This document shows, in pieces, positions 33,189 through 41,385 of a stretch of DNA of 64,000 bases; the first letter of the stretch is position 1; each line of letters starts with the position of its first letter. Origin of the DNA: an uncultured Armatimonadota bacterium (GTDB lineage Bacteria; Armatimonadota; Fimbriimonadia; Fimbriimonadales; Fimbriimonadaceae); NCBI GenBank assembly GCA_903904815.1, contig CAIVDU010000104.1, forward strand, positions 1 through 64,000. The letters are read 5' to 3'. The notes below the pieces were generated by a model. That model was given only the letters and a program-made list of their open reading frames with translations. It made no database searches and was not told where the DNA came from. Both the position numbers and the translations under genes were made by a program.

Positions 33189-35639
33189 CTATTTCCCCAC
33201 CGTACTTTCAGGCTTTAGCCAGCGATCAAGCCATGTCGTGAACCGCGCCCACTGGTCGAGAACCGTCTCTTTCGCGATTTGACCGTGGTCCTCGTACGGA
33301 TACATAACCAACTCGGCCGGCTTTCCAAGTTCCTGCAAGGCGGTAAAAAGACGCTGACTATTAATGGGATTCGTGCCAACGTTCTGGTCTTCAAGTCCGT
33401 GATACATCAGAAGCGCGCCCGTGAACTGCTCGGCGTACAGCAATGGACTCATGTCAAGGTACGTCTCTCGTGCCTCCCAAATTTGGCGCTGCTCGTTCTG
33501 GAATCCGAATGGCGTCAAAGGCCGCAGATAGCATCCATCACCGGCAATGCCGCACTTGAAGAACGGGGTATGAGCGAGCGAATTCGCGGTGGAGAACGCT
33601 CCGTAGCTGTGTCCGCCAATGCCTAGATTTCGCCGGTCGATCCAGTCCCGACGTTCCAACTCGTCAATGACTGCGCTCAGGGAATTTCGAAGTTGAGGCA
33701 CGTACTCGTCGTTCATGTGCCCAGCCGGTCCAACAATGGGAATATCCGGTTGCACTACAACGTAGCCAAGCCGCGTAAGGATCTCCTTGTTGGCGCCGGA
33801 CGGCGCGATAAACAGGTTCTTATTAAACGTTCTCTTGCTTCGGTCGTACGCTTCTTGGCTCGCAAACTCGCTCGGATAGATCCAAAAGAAAGCGGGATTG
33901 TGATAGGCATACGGAGGTAGGGTTATCCAGACTCGAAACTTGAATCCGTCTGGTCTCGTAACCGTAATGTATTCCCGTCTCGCCTGAGACACGTCTGGCA
34001 AATAGTCCTTGTTCTGCGTCAGCTGCTTCTCTGACTTTGTCGTCAGGCTAACCAGATAGCTTTGCGGAACCTGGGTGGGCGACTGGCGTGTTACGAGAAG
34101 TTCCTTTGCCTCACTCTCAACGAGCGAAGCCTGTTCGAACACGTCGGTCCGGCTCTCGAAAATCCTCTCCTTCTTGCCCGTTGCAAGGTCGACTCGGTCC
34201 ACGTACGGCTTGGGCGCCTGTGTGTAGGGATCCTTGAACGTATGTTCACCCGAGAGGTAGGCCGACTTTCCGTCTGTCGACTCGCGAACCTCCCCTTCTC
34301 GGTCCAGCACGAGTGCCGCCGTCTCTTCGGCATCCGCCTTTATCTCCGCCAGCACAACCGGCTTCGCGCTTGGCGAGGCCAGAAAGGTCAACCGTCGCGT
34401 CGGTTCAGCGCCATCCGACGCTGGCGCAGCGCCACCTCGACGACCCGCAGCCGCCCCGGTCGTAAGGAACAGGCTGTGTCCATCTTCACCCTGGCTGTAA
34501 TCAGAAATGGAGCCGGGGGCTTCGTAAACAGAACTGACGTCTTTGGCGCCAAAGGGCGCCTTCCAAAGTTCGATATGGTCTGTCCGACGGGTCGAAGTCG
34601 ATCCATCTTCGGCCTTCGCCGCGAGGCTTTGGATAAAGAGCAATTCGTCGCTATCGCCATGCCACTGCGGGAGCCTCTTGGCTTCATTCCGCCCTTTGTC
34701 CTCATCAGGAGCCCCCTCTCGAAGCGCTCGAGAGTCGAACTTAGCCAGTTCCTTCCCTTCCTCATCCCAGATCGCCTGCTTCTCTCCGAAATTAGAAACG
34801 GGAACGAGATAGGAATACGGCTTTTCCAGCGTGGTCACGAGAAAAAATTTCGCTTTCGGGCTTAAAGACACCCGCTGAATCCTTGCCGGATCTCCTATTT
34901 CGTGCACTTTCCCGGACGCCACGTCAATTTTCGCCAGGCTGCCGGTGGAGTAGTAATCGAGCAAAGATTGGTCGTAGGGAGTTTCGAGAACGCTGGGGAA
35001 GGTTTCGAGTTTCGCCGTCTTGAGGTCGCTTGTTTGGACTCGAGGTGTGGTGGCGACTTCAGGCTTGGCAGGTACGGGTCCTCGATTCTTTGGGATCAGA
35101 ACCACAACCAAGGAACTGCCGTCTCGCGACCACTCGAAAGTGGGGTCGAGGGTGACGAGCAGTGGCCGGGTTGTGAGAGCTCTCGACTTTCCGGTTGAGA
35201 CATCCGCTACGTACAGAAGCGTTCGGTCGTTAAGATGGGCCAGAAAGGCGACCTGCTTGGAGTCGGGCGACCACTTCGGATCGCTCAGTCGCGAGTCCGC
35301 TGGCGCCTCCAGCGAGATTTCCTTGCCCGAATGAATGTCCAAAACGCGAATCGCAGCCAGGCTTCTCGTCGTCAACGACCTTTCTCGATTCGCCAGTGTG
35401 TCGACTTGAAGGCCACCCAGGTTGACGTGAGTCTTGGCCAGCCAAGCTAACGGAGGGGCCCCATCCCGTACCGAAATGAGCGATCGATTCCCGTCTGGAC
35501 TAACGGCGCCCGGAGTCTCGTTCAAGTAGTACGGAGCCAGAGCCGCCTGCTCGATGACGCGAGAAGGCTTGAGATATCCCTCCGTGGGACTCGGCAGCGA
35601 AGCCTGACCAAGCGCCAAGAGCACCAGAAAATCAACCAT
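33189..35639 (-). CDS. S9-family (prolyl oligopeptidase-like) serine peptidase
   Basis: An 816-aa exported peptidase with a short signal peptide (MVDFLVLLALGQASLP). Residues about 40-560 are a beta-propeller (KWSPDSKQVAFLAHLNDRTL). The catalytic alpha/beta-hydrolase domain has the nucleophile in GGHSYGAFSTAN, the Asp in YHGLEDQNVGTN and the His in YEDHGQ. It also resembles the chloroplast glutamyl endopeptidase type by its propeller motifs. It would cut short peptides outside the cytoplasm. The start has GAGAGGT about 12 bases upstream. Single gene. Confidence 0.88.
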   Translation of the reverse strand: MVDFLVLLALGQASLPSPTEGYLKPSRVIEQAALAPYYLNETPGAVSPDGNRSLISVRDGAPPLAWLAKTHVNLGGLQVDTLANRERSLTTRSLAAIRVLDIHSGKEISLEAPADSRLSDPKWSPDSKQVAFLAHLNDRTLLYVADVSTGKSRALTTRPLLVTLDPTFEWSRDGSSLVVVLIPKNRGPVPAKPEVATTPRVQTSDLKTAKLETFPSVLETPYDQSLLDYYSTGSLAKIDVASGKVHEIGDPARIQRVSLSPKAKFFLVTTLEKPYSYLVPVSNFGEKQAIWDEEGKELAKFDSRALREGAPDEDKGRNEAKRLPQWHGDSDELLFIQSLAAKAEDGSTSTRRTDHIELWKAPFGAKDVSSVYEAPGSISDYSQGEDGHSLFLTTGAAAGRRGGAAPASDGAEPTRRLTFLASPSAKPVVLAEIKADAEETAALVLDREGEVRESTDGKSAYLSGEHTFKDPYTQAPKPYVDRVDLATGKKERIFESRTDVFEQASLVESEAKELLVTRQSPTQVPQSYLVSLTTKSEKQLTQNKDYLPDVSQARREYITVTRPDGFKFRVWITLPPYAYHNPAFFWIYPSEFASQEAYDRSKRTFNKNLFIAPSGANKEILTRLGYVVVQPDIPIVGPAGHMNDEYVPQLRNSLSAVIDELERRDWIDRRNLGIGGHSYGAFSTANSLAHTPFFKCGIAGDGCYLRPLTPFGFQNEQRQIWEARETYLDMSPLLYAEQFTGALLMYHGLEDQNVGTNPINSQRLFTALQELGKPAELVMYPYEDHGQIAKETVLDQWARFTTWLDRWLKPESTVGK

Positions 35640-35908
35640 GAGCGGTTCTTACCTCTCCAACCATTTTATTTGCCAGGCTCTGCTGGCCGATATCACCATT
35701 GCTGGAACAGCCTAAGGGAGGTGATGCCAGTCTAGGAGTCCAGCCGAGATTGTTCGGCAAAGCAAGCGCGGATGGTCTCAATCTTCGAACCGAATAATGT
35801 ATTATCGACTACGTTCAACTACTTCACAATTGCGTAGGTTGAAACAACAATGGTGATGCCGGTGCTGACTTTGGCACTTCGGATCAATCTGTTGAGAGAG
35901 GTCAGGTT

Positions 35909-36727
35909 ATGAAAAGATGGTTCGCTTCGATAGTGTTGGCGGGTTGTGCGGCAAAAGTGCTCGCTGGCCCGGGCTTGGCTTTGGTGGCAGGCGACGAGTG
36001 GATTTTTTCTGACCCGGCATTTGACGGATATGCGCCAGAAGGCTACGCGGGCAATGCTAATCAGAATCAGATTCTGTTGAGCAACTTCTTCAGCTACATG
36101 ACCTCCAACTCGCTTGGCACCGGTAAATCGCTTTCTCTGGGAGGCGCAAATGTCATCGAGCTTGGGACTCACTTTGCCTCCACGGCCGCCAGCTTCGGCG
36201 AGACTGTCGACTTCTCCAGTGCACAGGACAGTGCCGCAAATTACAATCTCATGAACTACGACATTGTGTCAGTTGAGGAAACGTATTTGCACTCTGAGAA
36301 CGACTGTCGGGCACTCTACAACTACGTGATGGCGGGCGGCCACCTGTTCATCCGCGCCGGTGTGGGGGATCAAGATCAGACTACGTGGAACCAGTTCTTG
36401 CCGACTTTTGGTATGTCTATGGATGGACTCACAGATCCCGTCTACGCCGCAGACGTTACGATTACCGGTGGCCTCAATTCGATTGTCAACGGTGCAAGTA
36501 GCTACACTTGGAGCCTCGGTAATCCCATCGAAGTTACCGGTCCCGAGGCCCAATTGGCAGTTATCGGCACTCATCCAATAGGTCTGATGGGGTCGTTTGT
36601 CGACAATCCAAACATCGCCACGCCATTCCGCTTCGTCCCGGCATCAACCCCGGAGCCAAGCACTATTTTGGCCCTAGGTGTCATGGTTGGTCCGATGCTA
36701 GTTCGCCGCCGAAAAAGGCAGAAATAA
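35909..36727 (+). CDS. PEP-CTERM surface protein
   Basis: A 272-aa exported protein: signal peptide KRWFASIVLAGCAAKVLA, a central domain of unknown type with many aromatic and small residues, and the C-terminal sorting signal TPEPSTILALGVMVG followed by RRRKR. Known: PEP-CTERM proteins are cleaved by exosortase and anchored or released at the surface. No exosortase is in the window. GAGAGAGGTCAGG is the ribosome site. A terminator hairpin follows the stop. Confidence 0.87.
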   Translation: MKRWFASIVLAGCAAKVLAGPGLALVAGDEWIFSDPAFDGYAPEGYAGNANQNQILLSNFFSYMTSNSLGTGKSLSLGGANVIELGTHFASTAASFGETVDFSSAQDSAANYNLMNYDIVSVEETYLHSENDCRALYNYVMAGGHLFIRAGVGDQDQTTWNQFLPTFGMSMDGLTDPVYAADVTITGGLNSIVNGASSYTWSLGNPIEVTGPEAQLAVIGTHPIGLMGSFVDNPNIATPFRFVPASTPEPSTILALGVMVGPMLVRRRKRQK

Positions 36728-36733
36728 CCACCT

Positions 36734-36768
36734 CTGGGGTTTCCAAACTCGTTTTGGGAATCCCCCAG
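36734..36768 (+). terminator. Hairpin after the PEP-CTERM gene
   Basis: CTGGGG (36734-36739) pairs with CCCCAG (36763-36768), continued inside by TTTCCAAA against TTTTGGGAA with one bulge. Followed by TACCGTTTATTA. Confidence 0.65.
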
Positions 36769-37203
36769 TACCGTTTATTACCTCGTTTACGCATAATTTC
36801 GGTATATCCAATGGATTGCAATATTTTTGTTGCGATTCATAAAGATGTTCAGCAAACCATTCGAAACATATGAAATGCAGCCTTGCATTCGGAGGCCTTA
36901 TCGCCTAGGTAGATATTGCCAAATGAATTTCGAAGGCTTCTGGCGATCCTTTTGACCATTCAAAGGATCAATTTCCTGAACCGGAACTTAATTGAGTCCA
37001 CATTTTCAGAGGTGGGAGAGCAAGTTTCGCGATTCAGTGCGCGCGACCACCAACTTTCCGCCCATGAGAGTCGTCCAACGTTAAGGATTCCGACGGGCAC
37101 GCCCGTTCGGATGTCTCGGGTTGGACTCGGCCGTGAGAGCAGGCGTCTCTTCACTTCTCTGCAGATCCTCTTAGCCCCGCAGATTAGTCAGGATTAGCCA
37201 TAC
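36769..37203. other. AT-rich intergenic region of 435 bp
   Basis: Noticeably AT-rich in 36770-36960 compared with the rest of the window. The open frame at 36916-37197 has no protein-like composition and is not accepted. It may hold the promoter of the GYF/CD225 gene or be a relic; no repeat or structure recognised. Confidence 0.4.
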
Positions 37204-37773
37204 ATGAATTACAACGTTATCGGCGCGGACGGCGCCGTCTATGGACCCGTAGATTTCGAAACCCTCAAGCGCTGGGCCGCTGAGGGACGAGTGAACCCAG
37301 ATTCAGCGATTGAAGAGGTAGGCAGCGGAAAGCGCGTACCCGCCAACACAATTCCTGGCCTGTTTGCCGCTCCACAAGCGCCCCAGGCGCCGACGCATCA
37401 GTTGCACCCCGGCTACGATGTTCCGACGCAGCCAGCTTACACACCTCCCGGTGTGGGTCCGGGAGGCGCTCCTCGCCCCGGCGTTCCTCCCGGAGCGGCC
37501 GCCAACGCCGTGCAATACCCCCGAAATACGTTTGCCGAGCCGGTCAAGAATCACCTTGCAAAGGCAATCTTTAGCACGCTGTGTTGTTGTCTTCCGTTGG
37601 GTGTCGTCGCAATTGTGTACGCTGCTCAGGTCGGTTCTAAGCAGGCTGGCGGAGACTATTACGGTGCGAAAGAGTCCTCGGACAACGCCGAGAAGTGGGC
37701 CAACATCTCGATCGTGCTCGGACTAATTGGAAACGTCATCGGAGCCGGAATACGATTCATGCTCCACAAGTGA
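37204..37773 (+). CDS. GYF_2 plus CD225/dispanin-type membrane protein
   Basis: A 189-aa protein with two parts. Residues 1-60 match the GYF_2 module (MNYNVIGADGAVYGPVDFET, RVNPDSAIEEVGSG). A P/G/A-rich linker leads to a C-terminal CD225-like pair of membrane segments (KAIFSTLCCCLPLGVVAIVY with the CCCLP turn; ANISIVLGLIGNVIGAG) and YAAQVGSKQAGGDYYGAK between them. Such proteins are common in several phyla and their job is not settled. The stop codon overlaps the start of the following DUF2752 gene. Confidence 0.8.
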   Translation: MNYNVIGADGAVYGPVDFETLKRWAAEGRVNPDSAIEEVGSGKRVPANTIPGLFAAPQAPQAPTHQLHPGYDVPTQPAYTPPGVGPGGAPRPGVPPGAAANAVQYPRNTFAEPVKNHLAKAIFSTLCCCLPLGVVAIVYAAQVGSKQAGGDYYGAKESSDNAEKWANISIVLGLIGNVIGAGIRFMLHK

Positions 37774-38204
37774 CCCGTCCGGTCGCAATCGTCGTGGCGC
37801 TGCTATTGGCTGGCGCCACGGTACTCCTCAAGTTGCGACCCGAGATCCTTTCGCATTTCGGCCCACCGTGCGTATTCCATTCACTCACCGGGCTCTACTG
37901 CCCTGGGTGCGGGGGAACTCGCGCGGCAATCCTCCTCCTTCGCGGTGATATCCCGGGCGCGATCCGCATGAATGTGTTCGCGGTCATCGTGATCGCCTGC
38001 GTTCCGATCGCCCTCGTCCGAACCTACGTCGTCGGCAAACCCATTAACTGGGTGGGAACAAGTGGCAAACCCGGCAAAGCCATCGCCTTCGGCGTCCTCG
38101 CGTTCTTCATTCTCAGAAACGTCCCCATCGCCCCCTTCACCTACCTCGCCCCTATCGAACTGAGGCAGTACGACAAGGCCGCCGCGAACCCAGGGCGCTC
38201 GTAG
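37770..38204 (+). CDS. DUF2752 membrane protein
   Basis: A 144-aa protein starting with GTG at 37770, sharing its first bases with the stop of the previous gene (GTGA), hence translational coupling. It has the hallmark YCPGCGGTR motif in the loop after the first membrane segment (AIVVALLLAGATVLL), and further segments VFAVIVIACVPIALV and AIAFGVLAFFILR. The conserved Cys pair is typical of DUF2752. Role unknown, but this family often follows CD225-like genes. Confidence 0.82.
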   Translation: MTRPVAIVVALLLAGATVLLKLRPEILSHFGPPCVFHSLTGLYCPGCGGTRAAILLLRGDIPGAIRMNVFAVIVIACVPIALVRTYVVGKPINWVGTSGKPGKAIAFGVLAFFILRNVPIAPFTYLAPIELRQYDKAAANPGRS

Positions 38205-38642
38205 CGGGGGGTCAAACTGCATTCCCAAAATCGAACGGTTCCATCGGCCCGCCGTGGGATGCGGAAGATCTACGCAGTAATATCTGAGCCAGACGCCCAC
38301 GCGATGCCCCTGCCCCGGTGGTCCTGACCGCATGATGCCTGCATGGTCAACCGCGGAGCGGTTGTGTCTGTTAGCCTACTGTTGGACCGTTCCGTGCGGT
38401 CCTACTGTAGGAAGGCCATCACCTCACAAACCTACCGCGGAGCGGTTGCGTCGTATTTAAGAAACCGCGTGCGTTGCTTGGGCTTCGAGCCCTTCACGAA
38501 CTCCATACGCAAACTGAAAACCGCACCGACCTCATCTCAACCGCAAACCGCAAACGTTCCCCAGCAATTTTCCCTGCCCCACCCCTGTTGCCACCACCTA
38601 AATCGACCGATCTACACTGAGGTATACTGGCTCACCTAAGAT
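38205..38642. other. 438-bp intergenic region upstream of tRNA-Gln
   Basis: No accepted gene. It contains two copies of a short palindromic repeat (38350 and 38434) and, at about 38540, an ACCGCAAACCGCAAACG tandem. The open frame at 38343-38639 runs through repeats and has no domain. Confidence 0.45.
38348..38448. repeat. Two copies of ACCGCGGAGCGGTTG
   Basis: The 15-mer occurs at 38350-38364 and 38434-38448, in the same orientation, 84 bases apart. Each is a near palindrome (AACCGCGGAGCGGTT). CCTACTGT also occurs twice between them. Possible small dispersed intergenic repeat. Confidence 0.75.
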
Positions 38643-38716
38643 TGCCCTCTCGTCTAATGGCAGGACGACTGACTCTGAATCAGTTAATCGTGGTTCGAAT
38701 CCACGGAGGGCAGCCA
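38643..38716 (+). tRNA. tRNA-Gln (anticodon CUG)
   Basis: A complete 74-base gene with encoded CCA. Acceptor TGCCCTC/GAGGGCA, D arm GTC/GAC, anticodon stem ACTGA/TCAGT with loop CTCTGAA (anticodon CTG), T arm CGTGG/CCACG with loop TTCGAAT, discriminator G. The first base U1 paired to A72 is the mark of glutamine tRNAs. It borders the accessory island to its right. Confidence 0.95.
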
Positions 38717-38733
38717 ACTTTTTTCCGGCATGC

Positions 38734-38943
38734 ATGATAGAACGCAGGGGCGCAAACTGGGTGGAAGTTTCCACACTCGGCGAGGGTGACCCTGATTTCG
38801 ACCTTAAGTTCTGGAGTTCCCAGACGCCGGAAATGAAGTTCAAAGCGGCCTGGGAGATGGTTGTGTTCGCCCACGAACTCAATGGCGGGGACCCCAATGA
38901 ACTCAGACTTCAACGATCTCCCGTCATTGTGAGTTCGCTTTAG
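38734..38943 (+). CDS. Small partner protein of a nucleotidyltransferase module, copy 1
   Basis: A 69-aa acidic protein starting 18 bases after tRNA-Gln. It has the layout of the short proteins encoded just upstream of AbiEii/DUF6036-like nucleotidyltransferases: WVEVSTLGEGDPDFDLKFWS, then the helical TPEMKFKAAWEMVVF and a C-terminal RLQRSPVIV strand. Known: such pairs are thought to work as toxin-antitoxin or defence units. Its partner gene here is reduced to a stub. No ribosome site is seen. Confidence 0.5.
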   Translation: MIERRGANWVEVSTLGEGDPDFDLKFWSSQTPEMKFKAAWEMVVFAHELNGGDPNELRLQRSPVIVSSL

Positions 38944-38992
38944 CGTGCGCTACCGGGTGATCGGTGGCTACGCAGTATCGATGCTACGCGAC
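38939..38992 (+). pseudogene. Stub of a nucleotidyltransferase gene
   Basis: In the plus frame 38939-38992 reads FSVRYRVIGGYAVSMLRD, the VRYxVIGGYAV N-terminal motif of MNT-type nucleotidyltransferases, preceded by a stop in frame and ended by unrelated sequence at the 3' end of the DUF4291 gene. Only this fragment of the usual ~180-aa domain remains. Confidence 0.55.
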
Positions 38993-39604
38993 CTAGGACG
39001 CGGCAAGTCTCGCTCGTAAGCCATCAGACAGAGGATAAGGCCTCTCCACCGGACAAAGCGTTGCTGCTTCCTCGATGCGCCCGTTCTCGACTAATTGATG
39101 GATCTGCTGCGCCAGACTGCTAACGTTCGAGATCGTCATCGTCCAATCCGACACATACTGCTGCACGGCGATTCCACTCAGACCCACCTGAATCGACCGG
39201 TGAGCAAGCGGGTTCAACGCAAGATCTCGCTCAGGATCCCACTGGACCCGAACCGGAGACTGGGACTTCATCGCGTGCCACTGATCGCGACTCACCGCAT
39301 CAGGATCGACATGACTCAGGCTGCTATGCGACAGTGCCCACTCAAAGCCCTCTCGGCTGATGTCGATCGCGAGGATGCACCGTTGATTTGCGTCCTTCAT
39401 CCCCCATCCGCTACGGTACATCATCCACAGAAACGATGGCTTGATCCATGTCATGCGCGCCAACTTGAATGGTGGACTGGTGAACCGTCCGTTCGCCAGA
39501 GCGGATTCGCCGATGTGAGGAGAGAACGCTTGGTAAACTCGTATTGTCGTATTGTCGTAGAGGGCTCTAATTTGCCTCTCAGGGACTTTCGATTGATCGT
39601 TCAT
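38993..39604 (-). CDS. DUF4291 family protein
   Basis: A 203-aa protein that fits DUF4291 well: RQIRALYDNTTIRVYQAFSP, then FKLARMTWIKPSFLWMMYRS and LAIDISREGFEWAL. The family is widespread in bacteria and fungi without known function; it is often found in accessory regions. ATG 39604 is used. The gene ends at the boundary of the nucleotidyltransferase stub. Confidence 0.88.
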   Translation of the reverse strand: MNDQSKVPERQIRALYDNTTIRVYQAFSPHIGESALANGRFTSPPFKLARMTWIKPSFLWMMYRSGWGMKDANQRCILAIDISREGFEWALSHSSLSHVDPDAVSRDQWHAMKSQSPVRVQWDPERDLALNPLAHRSIQVGLSGIAVQQYVSDWTMTISNVSSLAQQIHQLVENGRIEEAATLCPVERPYPLSDGLRARLAAS

Positions 39605-39735
39605 AATTCATGCTCAAAAGCATGACATGCTGATCGCACAGGCCTAGGACCCAAACAAGTCAAGGTCAGCGTTTCGGGTCTGGACCAGCGTATGTGATTG
39701 AGCTTTCTCCGGCCGCGTAACGATTAGCCCTTAAC

Positions 39736-40596
39736 CTAAAAGTTTCGATCCGGTAACACACCATTTTTTGCCCAGTATTGACCAACCCATCTAAGCGGCA
39801 CACTGAGCGATCTCGGATCATCGACTGGCGACGACTTCGTCAATCGACCCTCCCGAGTCGTCTTATCGAACACGAATTCTCCGCTTACCGGGAGTGGCAG
39901 GTCGATACCCTCAAACCGATACACACCCTCGGTTTTTGTCTCCGAGAGCTTCTCTATCCTCATAGTCAAGCTCACGTCGAGGATTGTGGTCTGCCCTCCA
40001 TTCACAAATCGCCACGGCCCAAACTGAAGAGAAACTCTAGCTAAGCTGTCTTCATGAAAGGGGGCAGACCACACCTCGAACCGTTTCCCTCCGCTGAGCT
40101 CCCACTCATCAAGTTTCTCCTGCGCATCTTCGCGGACACTCTCGATCTCGGACTTGGCCAGAACCTGCAGCTTTTCCTTTGCCTCGTCCGTGCCAATGTC
40201 GTATAGAGCCCACATGCAGTTATTCCGAAAAACCTCGGGACCGATATCCTCACAGTGCGGAATCTTCAACAGAACTGCTTCGTACAGACCCTCAACTGAG
40301 GATGGAAACCGCATTTTCTGCAATACAAATGAAATCTCGTCATATCTGTCGTGCCAATCTTCACGAATAAGCTCAAAAAAGATAGGAATCGAGGCCTCAG
40401 GGAAGCCCAATATATTCCCTAAATGTAGGGCATCCCATAATTCCCTTGCTTCCTTGGCCGCCAATGCTGCTCTGAGTGCATCAACCACGCAGGTGTCTGC
40501 GTCATCACGTTTCCCTTCAAAAGCATCGAGTAACTCTTCCTTGGATATCTCCTGTCGCATCCACCGCAAGACAAGGTCCCTTTGATCCTCTGTCAA
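39736..40596 (-). CDS. HEAT-like repeat protein, 286 aa
   Basis: Probable TTG start at 40596 (MTEDQRDLVLRWMRQEISKE), with GAGAGAGTAG upstream; ATG 40560 is an alternative. Residues 1-170 are helical with repeats of the HEAT type (PIFFELIREDWHDRYDEISF, NNCMWALYDIGTDEAKEKLQ). The C-terminal 100 residues form another, beta-rich domain (TTILDVSLTMRIEKLSETKT, LPVSGEFVFDKTTREGRL) that I do not recognise. Similar N-termini occur in scattered bacterial proteins of unknown role, often near immunity-type genes. Confidence 0.65.
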   Translation of the reverse strand: MTEDQRDLVLRWMRQEISKEELLDAFEGKRDDADTCVVDALRAALAAKEARELWDALHLGNILGFPEASIPIFFELIREDWHDRYDEISFVLQKMRFPSSVEGLYEAVLLKIPHCEDIGPEVFRNNCMWALYDIGTDEAKEKLQVLAKSEIESVREDAQEKLDEWELSGGKRFEVWSAPFHEDSLARVSLQFGPWRFVNGGQTTILDVSLTMRIEKLSETKTEGVYRFEGIDLPLPVSGEFVFDKTTREGRLTKSSPVDDPRSLSVPLRWVGQYWAKNGVLPDRNF

Positions 40597-40736
40597 TTGA
40601 CTACTCTCTCTAAACGCATGATGTTTTCATTCAATCTATGAAGTTACCTTTGGCAAGACCAATGTATACGAATTCTCGCTTTTGCTTATAGGACGCGAAC
40701 TTTGACTTCCAACCACCGTGACCCGTGGGGTGGGGG

Positions 40737-40919
40737 ATGAAGAGAGTCACGAAGGTCATGACTCCCGAAGAGGCCGATTCTCTTGACCAAGTTGAGAATA
40801 TCGAGCGGACTCCGAATGAACGAGTGCAGGCGCTACAGGAGTTAAGAAATGCTTGGATTCCTCCCGATCAACGAAGACTTGAGCGAACTTTTGAGTTTGT
40901 TGAACTCCCACGGAGTTGA
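40737..40919 (+). CDS. Small partner protein of a nucleotidyltransferase module, copy 2
   Basis: A 60-aa protein (ATG 40737, preceded by GGGGTGGGGG) of the same type as the one after tRNA-Gln: KVMTPEEADSLDQVENIERT, PNERVQALQELRNAWIP and the C-terminal RTFEFVELPRS. The transferase gene overlaps it by 71 bases in another frame. In intact systems the small protein is the probable antitoxin or partner subunit. Confidence 0.6.
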   Translation: MKRVTKVMTPEEADSLDQVENIERTPNERVQALQELRNAWIPPDQRRLERTFEFVELPRS

Positions 40920-41328
40920 GTTTCTCGTAGTAGGCGCTCACGCGCTTGCCTTCATGGGGTTTCTCGTTTCACGGAGGATGTCGGCTTTTTCGTCAGTCGC
41001 AGCGAGCAAAACATTTCCCGACTCGCGGCAGCCCTCCGCGAATTTGGAGTGGATCTCCCCGCGGGTGCACAGCAGGAAATGGTGAATAAGGATCGAGGGA
41101 TCTTCTTCATCGGCCGCAAACCAAACCGGGCAGACTTTCTCAACTTTCTGGATGGCGTTAGCTCCGAAGAAGCCTTGAATTCGAAGATTCCTGGGTTGCT
41201 TGCCGGTCAGGCTGTTTCGTTCATCTCACTCCAGGACTACGTCAAGACCAAATTGGCATCAGGGCGGCTCTAAGGATGCTGCTGACCTTGCAATGCTACG
41301 CACAGTTCATCCCGAAATTGAAATCTAG
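40849..41328 (+). pseudogene. MNT-type nucleotidyltransferase broken by two frameshifts
   Basis: ATG 40849 has GGAG eight bases upstream. The frame reads LLSLLNSHGVEFLVVGAHAL, the classic start of the AbiEii/DUF6036 nucleotidyltransferases, then a 1-base loss near 40967 (a C missing from CCT) shifts it; the continuation in another frame is RFTEDVGFFVSRSEQ through IPGLLAGQAVSFISLQDYV. A 1-base gain near 41272 shifts it again, and KDAADLAMLR to the stop at 41328 completes the domain. The second catalytic Asp of the usual TEDVDF is Gly here, so even the repaired enzyme would probably be inactive. It overlaps the small partner gene. Confidence 0.75.
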
Positions 41329-41385
41329 CTGATTAGGAGCATCCGGAAAGAATCCGCAGAGGCCGGATATCTTTCCTTGATAGGG

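Noticed and set aside
36916-37197. 93-aa frame before the GYF/CD225 gene
   Set aside because: No domain, no ribosome site, AT-rich noncoding look.
38343-38639. 98-aa frame before tRNA-Gln
   Set aside because: Contains short palindromic repeats and a tandem; no protein-like pattern.
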